Shown here in pieces: positions 52,118 through 60,052 of a DNA stretch of 64,000 nt. Source of the DNA: Frateuria edaphi (lineage in GTDB: Bacteria; Pseudomonadota; Gammaproteobacteria; Xanthomonadales; Rhodanobacteraceae); assembly GCF_021117405.1 (NCBI RefSeq), contig NZ_CP088251.1, positions 2,418,001-2,482,000 on the forward strand. The letters run 5' to 3'. A program made the position numbers and the translations under genes. The notes beneath the pieces are model-generated. The model had not been told where the DNA came from and searched no databases. It saw only the letters and a program-made list of their open reading frames with translations. Within the stretch, counting starts at the first letter, position 1. Each line of letters opens with the position of its first letter.

Positions 52118-53575
52118 TCAGGGTTCGGGTGCGGCCAGCCAGCCGCCGGTGAAACCGGCCTTCTCCAGGCCCTTGCGGATGTACGGGTTTCGCCGCATCA
52201 CCTTCCAGACGAAGTCGCTGCGCCAGTTCTCGATCATCAGCACGATCGGGCCCTGGTCGATGCCCAGTTGCACGCTGTCGACCCAGCCCAGCCCCGGCAC
52301 CAGCCGGCCTGTGCGCAATTCGGTGTCGGTATGGAAGCTCGGGTTGAAGGCGTCGACGAAACCGTAGCGGTCGTAGATGGATTTGCCGTAGCGCTGCTTC
52401 ATCGTCGCCAGCGCGGGAACCACGATCTCCGGCGCGAAGGCAATCGAGCCGCCCGCGGCGGTGGGGGCGATGGTGCCGTCGTCGGAGATGTAATCGAGCC
52501 CGGCACCGCGCGCCGTGTAGCCCTCGAACGTGAGCGTCTTGTCGCCCTGCTCGACGACGATGCCGCCCGGCCCGTTGCTGGCGGTCAGGCCCCACACGTT
52601 CGCGCCGTAGCCGGTCCAGTGGCCCGGATTGGCGATGGCGTAGTTGCGCTGGCTGTAGGTGGCGCGCCGGCTGTTCTGGAAGTAGTCCAGGTCGTGTTCG
52701 CGGTTCCAGTCGTCGCGGATGCCGCGGAAGTCCACCCAGACGTGGCTGTACTGGTGGCCGAACAGCGGCGCGAAGTTGAGGAAGGTCTGTCCTTGGAACG
52801 CGCCCCAGGTCTGGTCGTTGGTCGAGGTCCAGGCCTTCCATGCCGCCGGTTGCACCGGATGCGTGGGCGAGCCGAGCGCGAGGATGTAGACCAGCATGCC
52901 CTCGTTGTAGCCCTTCCAGTCGCTCGGGATGAACTGGCCGCCCGGGGTCCAGCCCATGCTGATCAGCGGCGCACGCGCCTGCATCCAGGGCCAGTCGACG
53001 CGGCGGTAGATGGTGTCGGCCAGTGCGCGGATCTCGCGCTCGGCGGGCGTGTCGCGGTCGAAGTAGGACTGCGCGAACAGCACGCCGCCGAGCAGCAGCG
53101 TGGTGTCGACGCTGGAGAGTTCCACCCAGCGGCCGAAGCGCTTGCCGGTGCCCATGTCCAGGAAGTGGTAGTAGAAACCGTGGTAACCGGCGGTGTCGTC
53201 TTCGCTGCCGTTCTGCGGCGCGTCCTTGAAGAAGCGCAGCGTGGCGAGCGTACGTTCGGCCGCCTGCGCGCGCGTGACGTAGCCGCGCTCGACGCCCACG
53301 CCGTAGGCGGTCAGCCCGAAGCCGACCGCGGCGATGCTGGAGAACGACTCGCCCGGGTAGTGATCCGGCACCAGCCCCGTCTTCGGATCGGCGCTGTCCC
53401 AGAACCAGTCGAAGGTGCGCCGCTCCAGATCGTCGATGAGCTTCTGCTGCGCAGGCGGCAGCGTGGCGTAGGTCGTCGCGGCGGGCCCGGGTGTCGCAGC
53501 GCGGACCGGCGGGGTGGCTGCGAGTGCCGTGGCGAGGAAGGCGGTCGTCAGTGCTAGCGAAAATCGGCAAGGCAT
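52118..53575 (-). CDS. Glucoamylase-like family protein (GH144-like, possible endo-beta-1,2-glucanase)
   Basis: A 485-residue exported enzyme starting at 53575, with a signal peptide ending about residue 25 (ATPPVRAA). The (alpha/alpha)6-type glucoamylase-like domain is clear: LIDDLERRTFDWFWDSADPK, LVPDHYPGESFSSIAAVGFG, RVDWPWMQARAPLISMGWTPG, YNEGMLVYILALGSPTHP, GLTASNGPGG, YISDDGTIAPTAAGGSIAFA, RYGFVDAFNPSFHT, and LGIDQGPIVLMIENWRSDF. Biochemically characterised relatives include GH144 beta-1,2-glucanases. It is the third gene of the minus-strand operon with the halogenase-like flavoprotein and the TonB receptor, 76 bases downstream of the former. Confidence 0.85.
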   Translation of the reverse strand: MPCRFSLALTTAFLATALAATPPVRAATPGPAATTYATLPPAQQKLIDDLERRTFDWFWDSADPKTGLVPDHYPGESFSSIAAVGFGLTAYGVGVERGYVTRAQAAERTLATLRFFKDAPQNGSEDDTAGYHGFYYHFLDMGTGKRFGRWVELSSVDTTLLLGGVLFAQSYFDRDTPAEREIRALADTIYRRVDWPWMQARAPLISMGWTPGGQFIPSDWKGYNEGMLVYILALGSPTHPVQPAAWKAWTSTNDQTWGAFQGQTFLNFAPLFGHQYSHVWVDFRGIRDDWNREHDLDYFQNSRRATYSQRNYAIANPGHWTGYGANVWGLTASNGPGGIVVEQGDKTLTFEGYTARGAGLDYISDDGTIAPTAAGGSIAFAPEIVVPALATMKQRYGKSIYDRYGFVDAFNPSFHTDTELRTGRLVPGLGWVDSVQLGIDQGPIVLMIENWRSDFVWKVMRRNPYIRKGLEKAGFTGGWLAAPEP

Positions 53576-53651
53576 GGGAACGGCATCCGTCGAGGGGGGG
53601 TGGAAAAAACCGGCCACCGCCGAACGGCGAGGAACGGACGGAAGGTGGGAC

Positions 53652-55169
53652 TCAGGCCGGCACCGGGACGGCGGCGCAGCAGCGCTCGATGAAGGCGGCA
53701 TGGCTCGGCATTGCCTGCACGCAACTGGCGATCACCCGTCCCACGTTGGCGATATAGCCGTCCACATCGGACTGGGCGACCTGATCGACCAGCGGGTGGT
53801 ACTGCTCGGGCACGATGCCCTGGCCGATCATTACCTGCACCCAGCTGACCAATGCGAACATCTCCTCGCCCTGGCGGAAGAAGCGGCCGCTGTCGCGGAA
53901 CAGGCGGATCGTCTCGGCCAGCGACGGCGGGATCGCCATCGTGCGGCAGTCGTTCCAGAACGCGCTGTCGGTGCGCTCGGTGGCGTGGTAGTGCAGGATC
54001 AGGAAATCGCGGATGCGCTCGTACTCGAACACCGACTGCGCGTTGTAGCGGTCCATCAACACCGGGTCGAAATCGCTCCACGGGAACAGATTGAGGAACC
54101 GGGCGATGCCCGACTGCACCATGTAGATGCTGGTCGATTCCAGCGGCTCCATGAAGCCGCTGGCCAGGCCCAGCGCGACCACGTTCCGGTCCCAGAACTT
54201 CCGCCGCATGCCCGCGGTAAAGCGCAGCACACGCGGCTCGCCGAGCGGGCGGCCGTCCAGGTGCTTGAGCAGCGTGGCAGCCGCTTCGTCGTCGCTCAGG
54301 TGTGCGCTGGAATAGACGTGGCCGTTGCCAATGCGATGCTGCAGCGGGATGCGCCACTGCCAGCCGGCGGATCGCGCGGTCGCGCGCGTGTAGGGCGTGG
54401 GTGGGCCGACCTTCTCGCAGGCCACCGCCACCGCGCGGTCGCACGGCAGCCAGCGACTGAAGTCGTCGTACCCGGCGTGCAGCGTCTGCTCGATCAGCAG
54501 GCCGCGGAAGCCGGAGCAGTCGACGAACAGGTCGCCCGCGATGCGCGTCCCGGAGGCCAGCGTCACCGCCTCGACGAAACCGCTGTCCGGCTGCAGCGCC
54601 ACATCCACGATCTTGCCTTCGATCCGCTGCACGCCGTGGCGTTCGGCGTACTCGCGGAGGAAGCGCGCGTACAGCCCGGCGTCGAACTGGTAGGCGTAGG
54701 CAATGTTGGCCAGTGGCGAGGTCGGCGGCACGTCGCTGGCCGACACCATGAACCTGCCCTGCCCGGCCGCCAACGCGTTGAGCGAGTAGGTTCCGAGGTC
54801 GGCCGCCTTGCCCTGTCGGCGTGCCTTGAGCCAGTACTGGTGGAACGGCAGCAGTCCCAGGTCGGGGCCGAGGCCGCCGAAGCTGTGGAAGTAACGCTCG
54901 CCGATGCGGCCCCAGTCGTCGAACTGGATGCCGAGCTTGAATGTCCCCTGCGTGCGCCGCACGAACTCGGCCTCGTCGATGCCCAGCAGGTTATTGAAGA
55001 GTTTCAGGTGCGGCACGGTGGACTCGCCCACGCCGACGATGCCGATCTCGTCCGACTCGATCAGCCGGATCGCAAAACGTCCGCCGAGCACCTTGGCGAA
55101 GGCGGCGGCGGCCATCCAGCCTGCCGTGCCACCACCGACGATGACGATGTCGCGAATGGGTCCGCTCAT
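53652..55169 (-). CDS. Tryptophan-halogenase family flavoprotein
   Basis: A 505-residue FAD-dependent enzyme. The FAD motif is IVIVGGGTAGWMAAAAFAKV (G12-G17), the halogenase signature WxWxIP is W270-Q-W-R-I-P275, and the residues equivalent to the essential Lys79 and Glu346 of PrnA are present as K78 (FKLGIQFDDW) and E344 (FMEPLESTSIY). So it should be able to form hypohalous acid and a Lys-chloramine. Its substrate is unknown: similar genes are common beside TonB-dependent receptors in carbohydrate loci rather than natural-product clusters. It sits 63 bases downstream of the receptor gene and 76 bases upstream of the GH144-like gene. The start at 55169 has only a weak ribosome site. Confidence 0.92.
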   Translation of the reverse strand: MSGPIRDIVIVGGGTAGWMAAAAFAKVLGGRFAIRLIESDEIGIVGVGESTVPHLKLFNNLLGIDEAEFVRRTQGTFKLGIQFDDWGRIGERYFHSFGGLGPDLGLLPFHQYWLKARRQGKAADLGTYSLNALAAGQGRFMVSASDVPPTSPLANIAYAYQFDAGLYARFLREYAERHGVQRIEGKIVDVALQPDSGFVEAVTLASGTRIAGDLFVDCSGFRGLLIEQTLHAGYDDFSRWLPCDRAVAVACEKVGPPTPYTRATARSAGWQWRIPLQHRIGNGHVYSSAHLSDDEAAATLLKHLDGRPLGEPRVLRFTAGMRRKFWDRNVVALGLASGFMEPLESTSIYMVQSGIARFLNLFPWSDFDPVLMDRYNAQSVFEYERIRDFLILHYHATERTDSAFWNDCRTMAIPPSLAETIRLFRDSGRFFRQGEEMFALVSWVQVMIGQGIVPEQYHPLVDQVAQSDVDGYIANVGRVIASCVQAMPSHAAFIERCCAAVPVPA

Positions 55170-55232
55170 AAAAGGCCCGGATGGGAGCGCGCTCCCGGCA
55201 CGGCCGTAGCCGTGCCGGGGCGCTGGGCTGCG

Positions 55233-58200
55233 CTAGAAGTTCAGGCCGACCTCGAACTTGAACGTGCGCGGCACGAAGGTGATGTTGCCCAGGCGGTTGT
55301 ACTCCACCGTCGCCTGCCCGTTCGCGTAGGTCGGAACGTAGTCGACGAAGTTGTCCCAGTTGAACACGTTCAGCACGTCGAACCGGCCGAACAGCGTCAC
55401 GCCATGCCCGAGGTCGAAGTTCTTGGTCGCCTGGAAGTCGATGTCGCGGTAGCCCCAGATCTTGCCGCCAAAGATGAAGCGCGAGCCGCCCGGCGTCGCC
55501 GCCTGCGGGATGCAGTTGTTCCCGGCCGGGAACACCGCGCCGTCGTAGCAGGCGATGCCGTTGAACGGCAGCGGCGTGGCGAGGGTGAGCTTCGCCGACA
55601 GCGTGGTGCCCCACGGTCCGTCGATGTTGCCGGTCGCCACGAAGCGATGCTTGGCCGCGGCGTTGGACGTGATGAACGGGTAGTCGCCGATGGTCGCCTC
55701 GTCGAACGAGTAATGCTCGTTGATGTCGCGGTTCTGCTTGGCGTGGGTGAAGGTGTAGGCGAACGTCGCGCCCCAGTGCGATTCCTTCGTGTAGGGCTTC
55801 TCGGCCGAGAGCAGCAACTGAGTGGTGCGGGTGGCGATGCCGTTGTTGCCGACGATCAGCGCGCCGAACCCGGGCACGCCATTGCCCCACGGCTGGCTGT
55901 TGTTCTGGAAGAACGCGCCGTCCGGGTAGCGGTTGCCGAGCGTGAAGGCGAAGCCGTCGTGGCTGAGGATGCGCGAGACCGTCGCGCTCGTGTTCCAGTC
56001 GCCGACCTGGTTGCGCATGCCGAGGCTGAACTGGTCGGAGTACGGCGCCTTCAGGTGGTTGTTCAGCAGGTCGACCTCGGTGCCGGCATTGCTGCTGGGG
56101 CCGAGCAGCGCCTGCAAGTTGGCCAAGCCGTTGAGGTAGTTCGGGTCCCAGTCGTAGCAGGGGGTCGAATTGCGGTGACACAGGCCGGTCGCCGGGTCGC
56201 GGAAGTAGATCGTGTACTGCGGCAACGCCGATTTGGTCGTCTCGAGCTGCAGGTAGTCGTACAGGTCGCGGTCGTAGGCGCGGCCGGCGCCGCCGAAGAT
56301 CACGTGCGCCTCGTCGCCGTTGAGGTCGTAGGAGAAGCCCAGGCGCGGCTGCCACTCGCCCTTGTAGGCGGAGCGGTTGCTGCCGGTGCTGATGTAGTCG
56401 TTGACGTCGATACCGCCGAGCGCGAGTGACTGCGCGTAAGTCTGGCCCGGCGGCCCGTTCGGGTCCTGGCTGTTGAGCGCGGCCACCACGTTCGCCGGCG
56501 TGACGAAGTTGGTGTACGACGGCGTGCGTTCGTAGTCCCAGCGCACGCCCAGGTTCAGCGTGAACTTGTCGGTGATGTCCCAGTCGTCCTGGATGTAGGC
56601 GCCGAACTGGTGGCTCTTGGTGGAGACCGACGGCGTGAGGCCCAGTCCCGTCACCGGCTTGGTGAAGAAGGCCTTGTACGGCGTGCCCGCAGTGCCGGCC
56701 GTCGTCACGTTGTAATAGAACTGCGGGTTGACGTCGGCCGCGTCGGCCGCGTTCAGCGTGACCATCTTCTTCTTGAAGCCCAGCTTGATCACGTGGTCGC
56801 CGTGCCACTGCAGGTCGTTGAAGGTGAAGTCGTCCTGGATGGCCGGACCCTTCTGCCCCTTGTTCTGCGTGGCCAGCGGGCTGGCCGCACCGGTCTGGAT
56901 GATCACCGGGTCGTCGGTCGGTCGCTCCCAGGTGTAGACCAGGCCGTTGCCGTAGTTGAGCGCAGTCGGCGCGTTGAACGCGTCCTCGTAGGTCAGCAGC
57001 AACTCGTTGAAGTACGCCTCGCCGCTGTGCTGCCAGCGCAGCGCGTAGCGCTTGTCATTGTTGCGGGTGCTGAATCCCACCGAGGGAGCGTTCTGGTCGC
57101 CGATGCCGCCAAGCTGGTTTTCCTTGCGGATCTGCGCGCTGGCTTCGAAGCGGTCGCGGTCGGTCGGCTCCCAGTCGAGCTTGCCGAAATAGAGGTCTTC
57201 CTTGAAGTTCAGTCCGGCCGGGCCGAACAGCCCGGCCACGTCGGCGGGCAGGTAGGCCACGCCCGGCGCGCCGTCGGCGCTGGGCACGACGGTGATCGGC
57301 GTATCGAAGCGCTTGGCCTCGTACGTCGCGAAGAAGTGCATCTTGTCCTTGATGATCGGACCGCCGATGGCGAAGCCGTATTCCTTCTCCTCCGACGGCG
57401 TCTTGGTGCCGGCGTCGCGCTCGGCCGGCGTGCGCTCGCGGAACGCGTCATTGGTGTAGCGGTAGTAGGTCTCGCCGTGGAACTCGTTGGTGCCGGACTT
57501 GGTTTGCGCCGTGACCGCGGCCGAGGATATCTGGTCGTACTCGGCCTTGTAGTTGGAGGTGATGACCTTGTACTCGCCGATCGCCAGCTGCGGGAACGGG
57601 TTGCCCTGGCTGCCGAACTGGCCGCTGACGCCGCCTTCCTTGACGTAGCTCTTCTGGCCCACGCCGTCGATGTAGACGTTGACCGAGCTGTTGTTCATCG
57701 CGCCGCCGCGCAGCGACGTGTTGCCCTTGGAATCGACGGTGAAGACCATGCCGGGCACGGTGTCGGCGAACTCCAGGAAGTTGCGCGAGATCTGCGGGAT
57801 GGTCTGGATCTGGCGCAGCGAAATGGTGTTGCCCACTTCCGGCGTCTTGACCTCGGTAAGCGTGGTCGCGGTGACCGACACGCCGCCAAGCGTGGTGGCG
57901 GCGGCCGGCGAAGGCGCACCCGCGGCCACTGGCACACCGGCCGCCACCGGCGCTTGCAGGTTCAAGGTCGCGGTGGAGGCGACGGTCAACGTCACCGTCT
58001 GCTCGGTGCCCGGGCCGGCATCCACCTGGTAAGTGCCTGGCTGCAGGCCGGGCAGCGCATAGCTGCCGTCCGCGCCGGTACGCGTGCGTCGCACCGAGCC
58101 GGTCGCCACGTTGCGGGCGGTGACCTGGGCGTTGGCCGGGCCGGTGCCGCGCAGGGTGGCGTTGGCGGTCTGCGCCCACAGGACGTTCGGGGCGACGGCC

Positions 58201-58271
58201 AGCGTCGCCACCGAGCCGGTGATCAAACTCGCCAGCAGGCTCTTCTTCATCAATCGCAGTGTCTTTTTCAT
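55233..58271 (-). CDS. TonB-dependent receptor with N-terminal carboxypeptidase-regulatory-like domain
   Basis: A 1012-residue outer-membrane protein starting at 58271 (TAGGAACCG before the ATG). The signal peptide (residues 1-33) ends VLWAQ. Residues about 38-110 form a carboxypeptidase-regulatory-like fold (GADGSYALPGLQPGTYQVDA), followed by an Ala/Pro-rich linker. The plug domain spans about 130-255 (SLRQIQTIPQISRNFLEFAD, SLRGGAMNNSSVNVYIDGVG). The rest is a large beta-barrel ending FVPRTFKFEVGLNF with terminal Phe, as expected. It should import an oligosaccharide or similar ligand with TonB energy. As first gene of the operon with the halogenase-like and GH144-like proteins it implies a common substrate. 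Confidence 0.93.
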   Translation of the reverse strand: MKKTLRLMKKSLLASLITGSVATLAVAPNVLWAQTANATLRGTGPANAQVTARNVATGSVRRTRTGADGSYALPGLQPGTYQVDAGPGTEQTVTLTVASTATLNLQAPVAAGVPVAAGAPSPAAATTLGGVSVTATTLTEVKTPEVGNTISLRQIQTIPQISRNFLEFADTVPGMVFTVDSKGNTSLRGGAMNNSSVNVYIDGVGQKSYVKEGGVSGQFGSQGNPFPQLAIGEYKVITSNYKAEYDQISSAAVTAQTKSGTNEFHGETYYRYTNDAFRERTPAERDAGTKTPSEEKEYGFAIGGPIIKDKMHFFATYEAKRFDTPITVVPSADGAPGVAYLPADVAGLFGPAGLNFKEDLYFGKLDWEPTDRDRFEASAQIRKENQLGGIGDQNAPSVGFSTRNNDKRYALRWQHSGEAYFNELLLTYEDAFNAPTALNYGNGLVYTWERPTDDPVIIQTGAASPLATQNKGQKGPAIQDDFTFNDLQWHGDHVIKLGFKKKMVTLNAADAADVNPQFYYNVTTAGTAGTPYKAFFTKPVTGLGLTPSVSTKSHQFGAYIQDDWDITDKFTLNLGVRWDYERTPSYTNFVTPANVVAALNSQDPNGPPGQTYAQSLALGGIDVNDYISTGSNRSAYKGEWQPRLGFSYDLNGDEAHVIFGGAGRAYDRDLYDYLQLETTKSALPQYTIYFRDPATGLCHRNSTPCYDWDPNYLNGLANLQALLGPSSNAGTEVDLLNNHLKAPYSDQFSLGMRNQVGDWNTSATVSRILSHDGFAFTLGNRYPDGAFFQNNSQPWGNGVPGFGALIVGNNGIATRTTQLLLSAEKPYTKESHWGATFAYTFTHAKQNRDINEHYSFDEATIGDYPFITSNAAAKHRFVATGNIDGPWGTTLSAKLTLATPLPFNGIACYDGAVFPAGNNCIPQAATPGGSRFIFGGKIWGYRDIDFQATKNFDLGHGVTLFGRFDVLNVFNWDNFVDYVPTYANGQATVEYNRLGNITFVPRTFKFEVGLNF

Positions 58272-58571
58272 CGGTTCCTACCTCGGCGGCCGGTTGCGAG
58301 GATGGTCATTAACCCGAAGTGATGACGGCGTCGGCAACGGATGCCCGAGGGCGAATGGCGAAGCGGTGAACGGCACGGGTTGGCATCGCGGCATGCCGCG
58401 CCACCGGCCGGCCGTCCCTTTCGCACGCCCGGGGTGAAACCTGTCCGGTCGCTGAACCTTCACAACGCCGGCAGCAAGATCTTGCGCACAGGGGCACGCC
58501 GGGCAAACACGGACGTTGCGGATTCCAGCTCCCCTCGTCTGTGTTGCCCCAACGAACGGAGCAACAACAAG
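58272..58571. other. 300-base divergent intergenic region
   Basis: This separates the TonB-dependent receptor (start 58271) from the TolB-like propeller protein (start 58572). No gene supported. The stretch at about 58306-58330 is the likeliest promoter area for the receptor, but I cannot place boxes. No operator like that at 50122 is found. Confidence 0.4.
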
Positions 58572-59633
58572 ATGAAATGCCCAGCCATCCTTTCGGCTCT
58601 TGTCGCAGTCGCAGCCGCAGCCGCAGCTCCTCTGTGCGCGGCACAGACGGCTTCCACTCCCTTGATCCTTCTTTCCCGCACTTACGTGGCCGGCGACGGC
58701 TCGACGTATTCAGGCTTGTATCGGGTAAAACCTTCCGGTGAACAGACCGTGCCGCTGTCGATCGCGGTGCCGGGCGTCACCTTTCGCCCCGGCGACTGGT
58801 CTCCCGATGGCGCCAACATGGTTTACGAACGGCTGGTTGCGGACTGGTCGCGCGAGTCGCAACTCTTCGTGACGAGTCGCGAGGGACCAGGGGACAGCCA
58901 GATCACCAGCGGCAGCTATCTGCATCAGCAGCCGTCGTGGGGACCCGACGGGCTGATCGCCTATATCTCCGACCGAGGCAGCCACAACCTCTGCCTCTCG
59001 CTCGCCCATGCGGACCGTTCGGGCCAGGAAGATCTGTTCTGCCCCGACATCGCCGATCGCCCCAGCGAGCCCATGACGATGTCCACTCCAACGTGGAACC
59101 CGAGCGGACGGGGAGTCATTTTCGAAGCCGCCGCCTGGGAGGACAGCATAGACGGGGACTGGATCTCGCACGTCTACCGCGTGAACGTCACCACGAAGGC
59201 GGTCGTCCAGCTCACCCAGCAGCGCCTCCCCAGCCAGACGGAGCTGACCGTCGCGCCCGGCGTCAAGCAGGGCATCTACGCCAACAGGTATCGCGTCAGC
59301 GCGATGTACCACGTGGATTTCGGAACGGGCACGCTGACGCCGTATGGAAATGGCCGTTCGCCGAAATACTCCCGCGACGGCAGCATGATCGCGTTCGACC
59401 AGGGCAATCAGGTTTACGTGATGAATGCCGATGGCAGCAACGCACACCCGGTTATTGCCGATCCTGACCCGAACGCCGGCTACTCGGTCGCCGACTGGTC
59501 ATGGGACGGCACCCGGCTGCTGGTCAACAAGACCGGCCAGGCGCCGCTCATGCAAATCGTCGACCTGGGGACTGGCTCGACTAGGGACGTCGGCGCGGGC
59601 AGCGCCGCCTACTACGGTTGGTATCACAACTGA
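58572..59633 (+). CDS. Exported TolB-like WD40/beta-propeller protein
   Basis: A 353-residue exported protein. The ATG at 58572 follows a weak CGGAG site; the signal peptide (ALVAVAAAAAAPLCAA) is partly encoded by a short GCAGCC/GCAGTC hexamer repeat. Propeller blades of the TolB/PD40 type are visible: FRPGDWSPDGANMVYERLVA, QQPSWGPDGLIAYISDRGSH, STPTWNPSGRGVIFEAAAWE, PKYSRDGSMIAFDQGNQVYV, SVADWSWDGTRLLVNKTGQA. Probably a periplasmic binding or scaffolding protein. A 10-bp hairpin repeat lies 42 bases after its stop. Confidence 0.78.
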   Translation: MKCPAILSALVAVAAAAAAPLCAAQTASTPLILLSRTYVAGDGSTYSGLYRVKPSGEQTVPLSIAVPGVTFRPGDWSPDGANMVYERLVADWSRESQLFVTSREGPGDSQITSGSYLHQQPSWGPDGLIAYISDRGSHNLCLSLAHADRSGQEDLFCPDIADRPSEPMTMSTPTWNPSGRGVIFEAAAWEDSIDGDWISHVYRVNVTTKAVVQLTQQRLPSQTELTVAPGVKQGIYANRYRVSAMYHVDFGTGTLTPYGNGRSPKYSRDGSMIAFDQGNQVYVMNADGSNAHPVIADPDPNAGYSVADWSWDGTRLLVNKTGQAPLMQIVDLGTGSTRDVGAGSAAYYGWYHN

Positions 59634-59674
59634 TCCGCCCACCAGCGGCGCGCTGCGGTATGCGCTACCGCGAA

Positions 59675-59712
59675 GGGACGTGGCTCATCAGGATATCGAT
59701 TTGCCACGTCCC
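59675..59712. repeat. Hairpin repeat element, copy 1 (GGGACGTGGC...GCCACGTCCC)
   Basis: A perfect 10-bp stem (59675-59684 with 59703-59712) around an 18-base loop. A second copy with the same arms, the same loop length and shared loop-edge bases lies at 61901-61937. Both follow genes transcribed on the plus strand. T-residues are inside the loop, not after the stem, so it is not a canonical terminator. Confidence 0.75.
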
Positions 59713-59959
59713 ATCGATCGCAGGAATGGGTGCCCAGAGCCCAGGTGTCACCATCTCCGCGACCCCTCTGATTCGCTCAAGCCCCCTCGCCGGTCCCGGC
59801 GCGAACGAGGCGCTGCTGTCGGGATCGATGGCGCGACAGCGCATGCGCTTTTCAGCCTCGCCGTGGTTCGTCCATGGGCGAGCATGTCCAGGACCGACCG
59901 GCTGATGTCGGTACAGCCGGTGATAGGGAAGGACTCATTCCGTCCTGTCTCGCCCTTCG

Positions 59960-59973
59960 TTGATCAACGTCAA
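59960..59973. promoter_or_regulatory. FNR/CRP-like site upstream of the first PNGase A family gene
   Basis: TTGAT-CAAC-GTCAA (one mismatch from TTGAT-N4-ATCAA) lies 93 bases upstream of the first PNGase A start. A matching site is 89 bases upstream of the second copy at 63408. The rest of the 420-base gap (59634-60052) shows no gene, though the ribosome-site region (GGTGGAGGC) is shared too. Confidence 0.55.
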
Positions 59974-60052
59974 CTCACGTCGGCTGCCTTGCAGTAATAC
60001 CTCGCGCGGGAATCCGGGATGCGACCATCCGCTAACGCGGTGGAGGCTCCTC

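Noticed and set aside
53514-56429. A 971-codon plus-strand open frame across the halogenase and receptor genes
   Set aside because: Antisense to two genes with strong family motifs; no recognisable domain or ribosome site.
58602-58628. GCAGCC-type hexamer repeats in the TolB-like gene as a phase-variable tract
   Set aside because: Only about four imperfect units coding for Ala in a signal peptide; multiples of three would not shift the frame.
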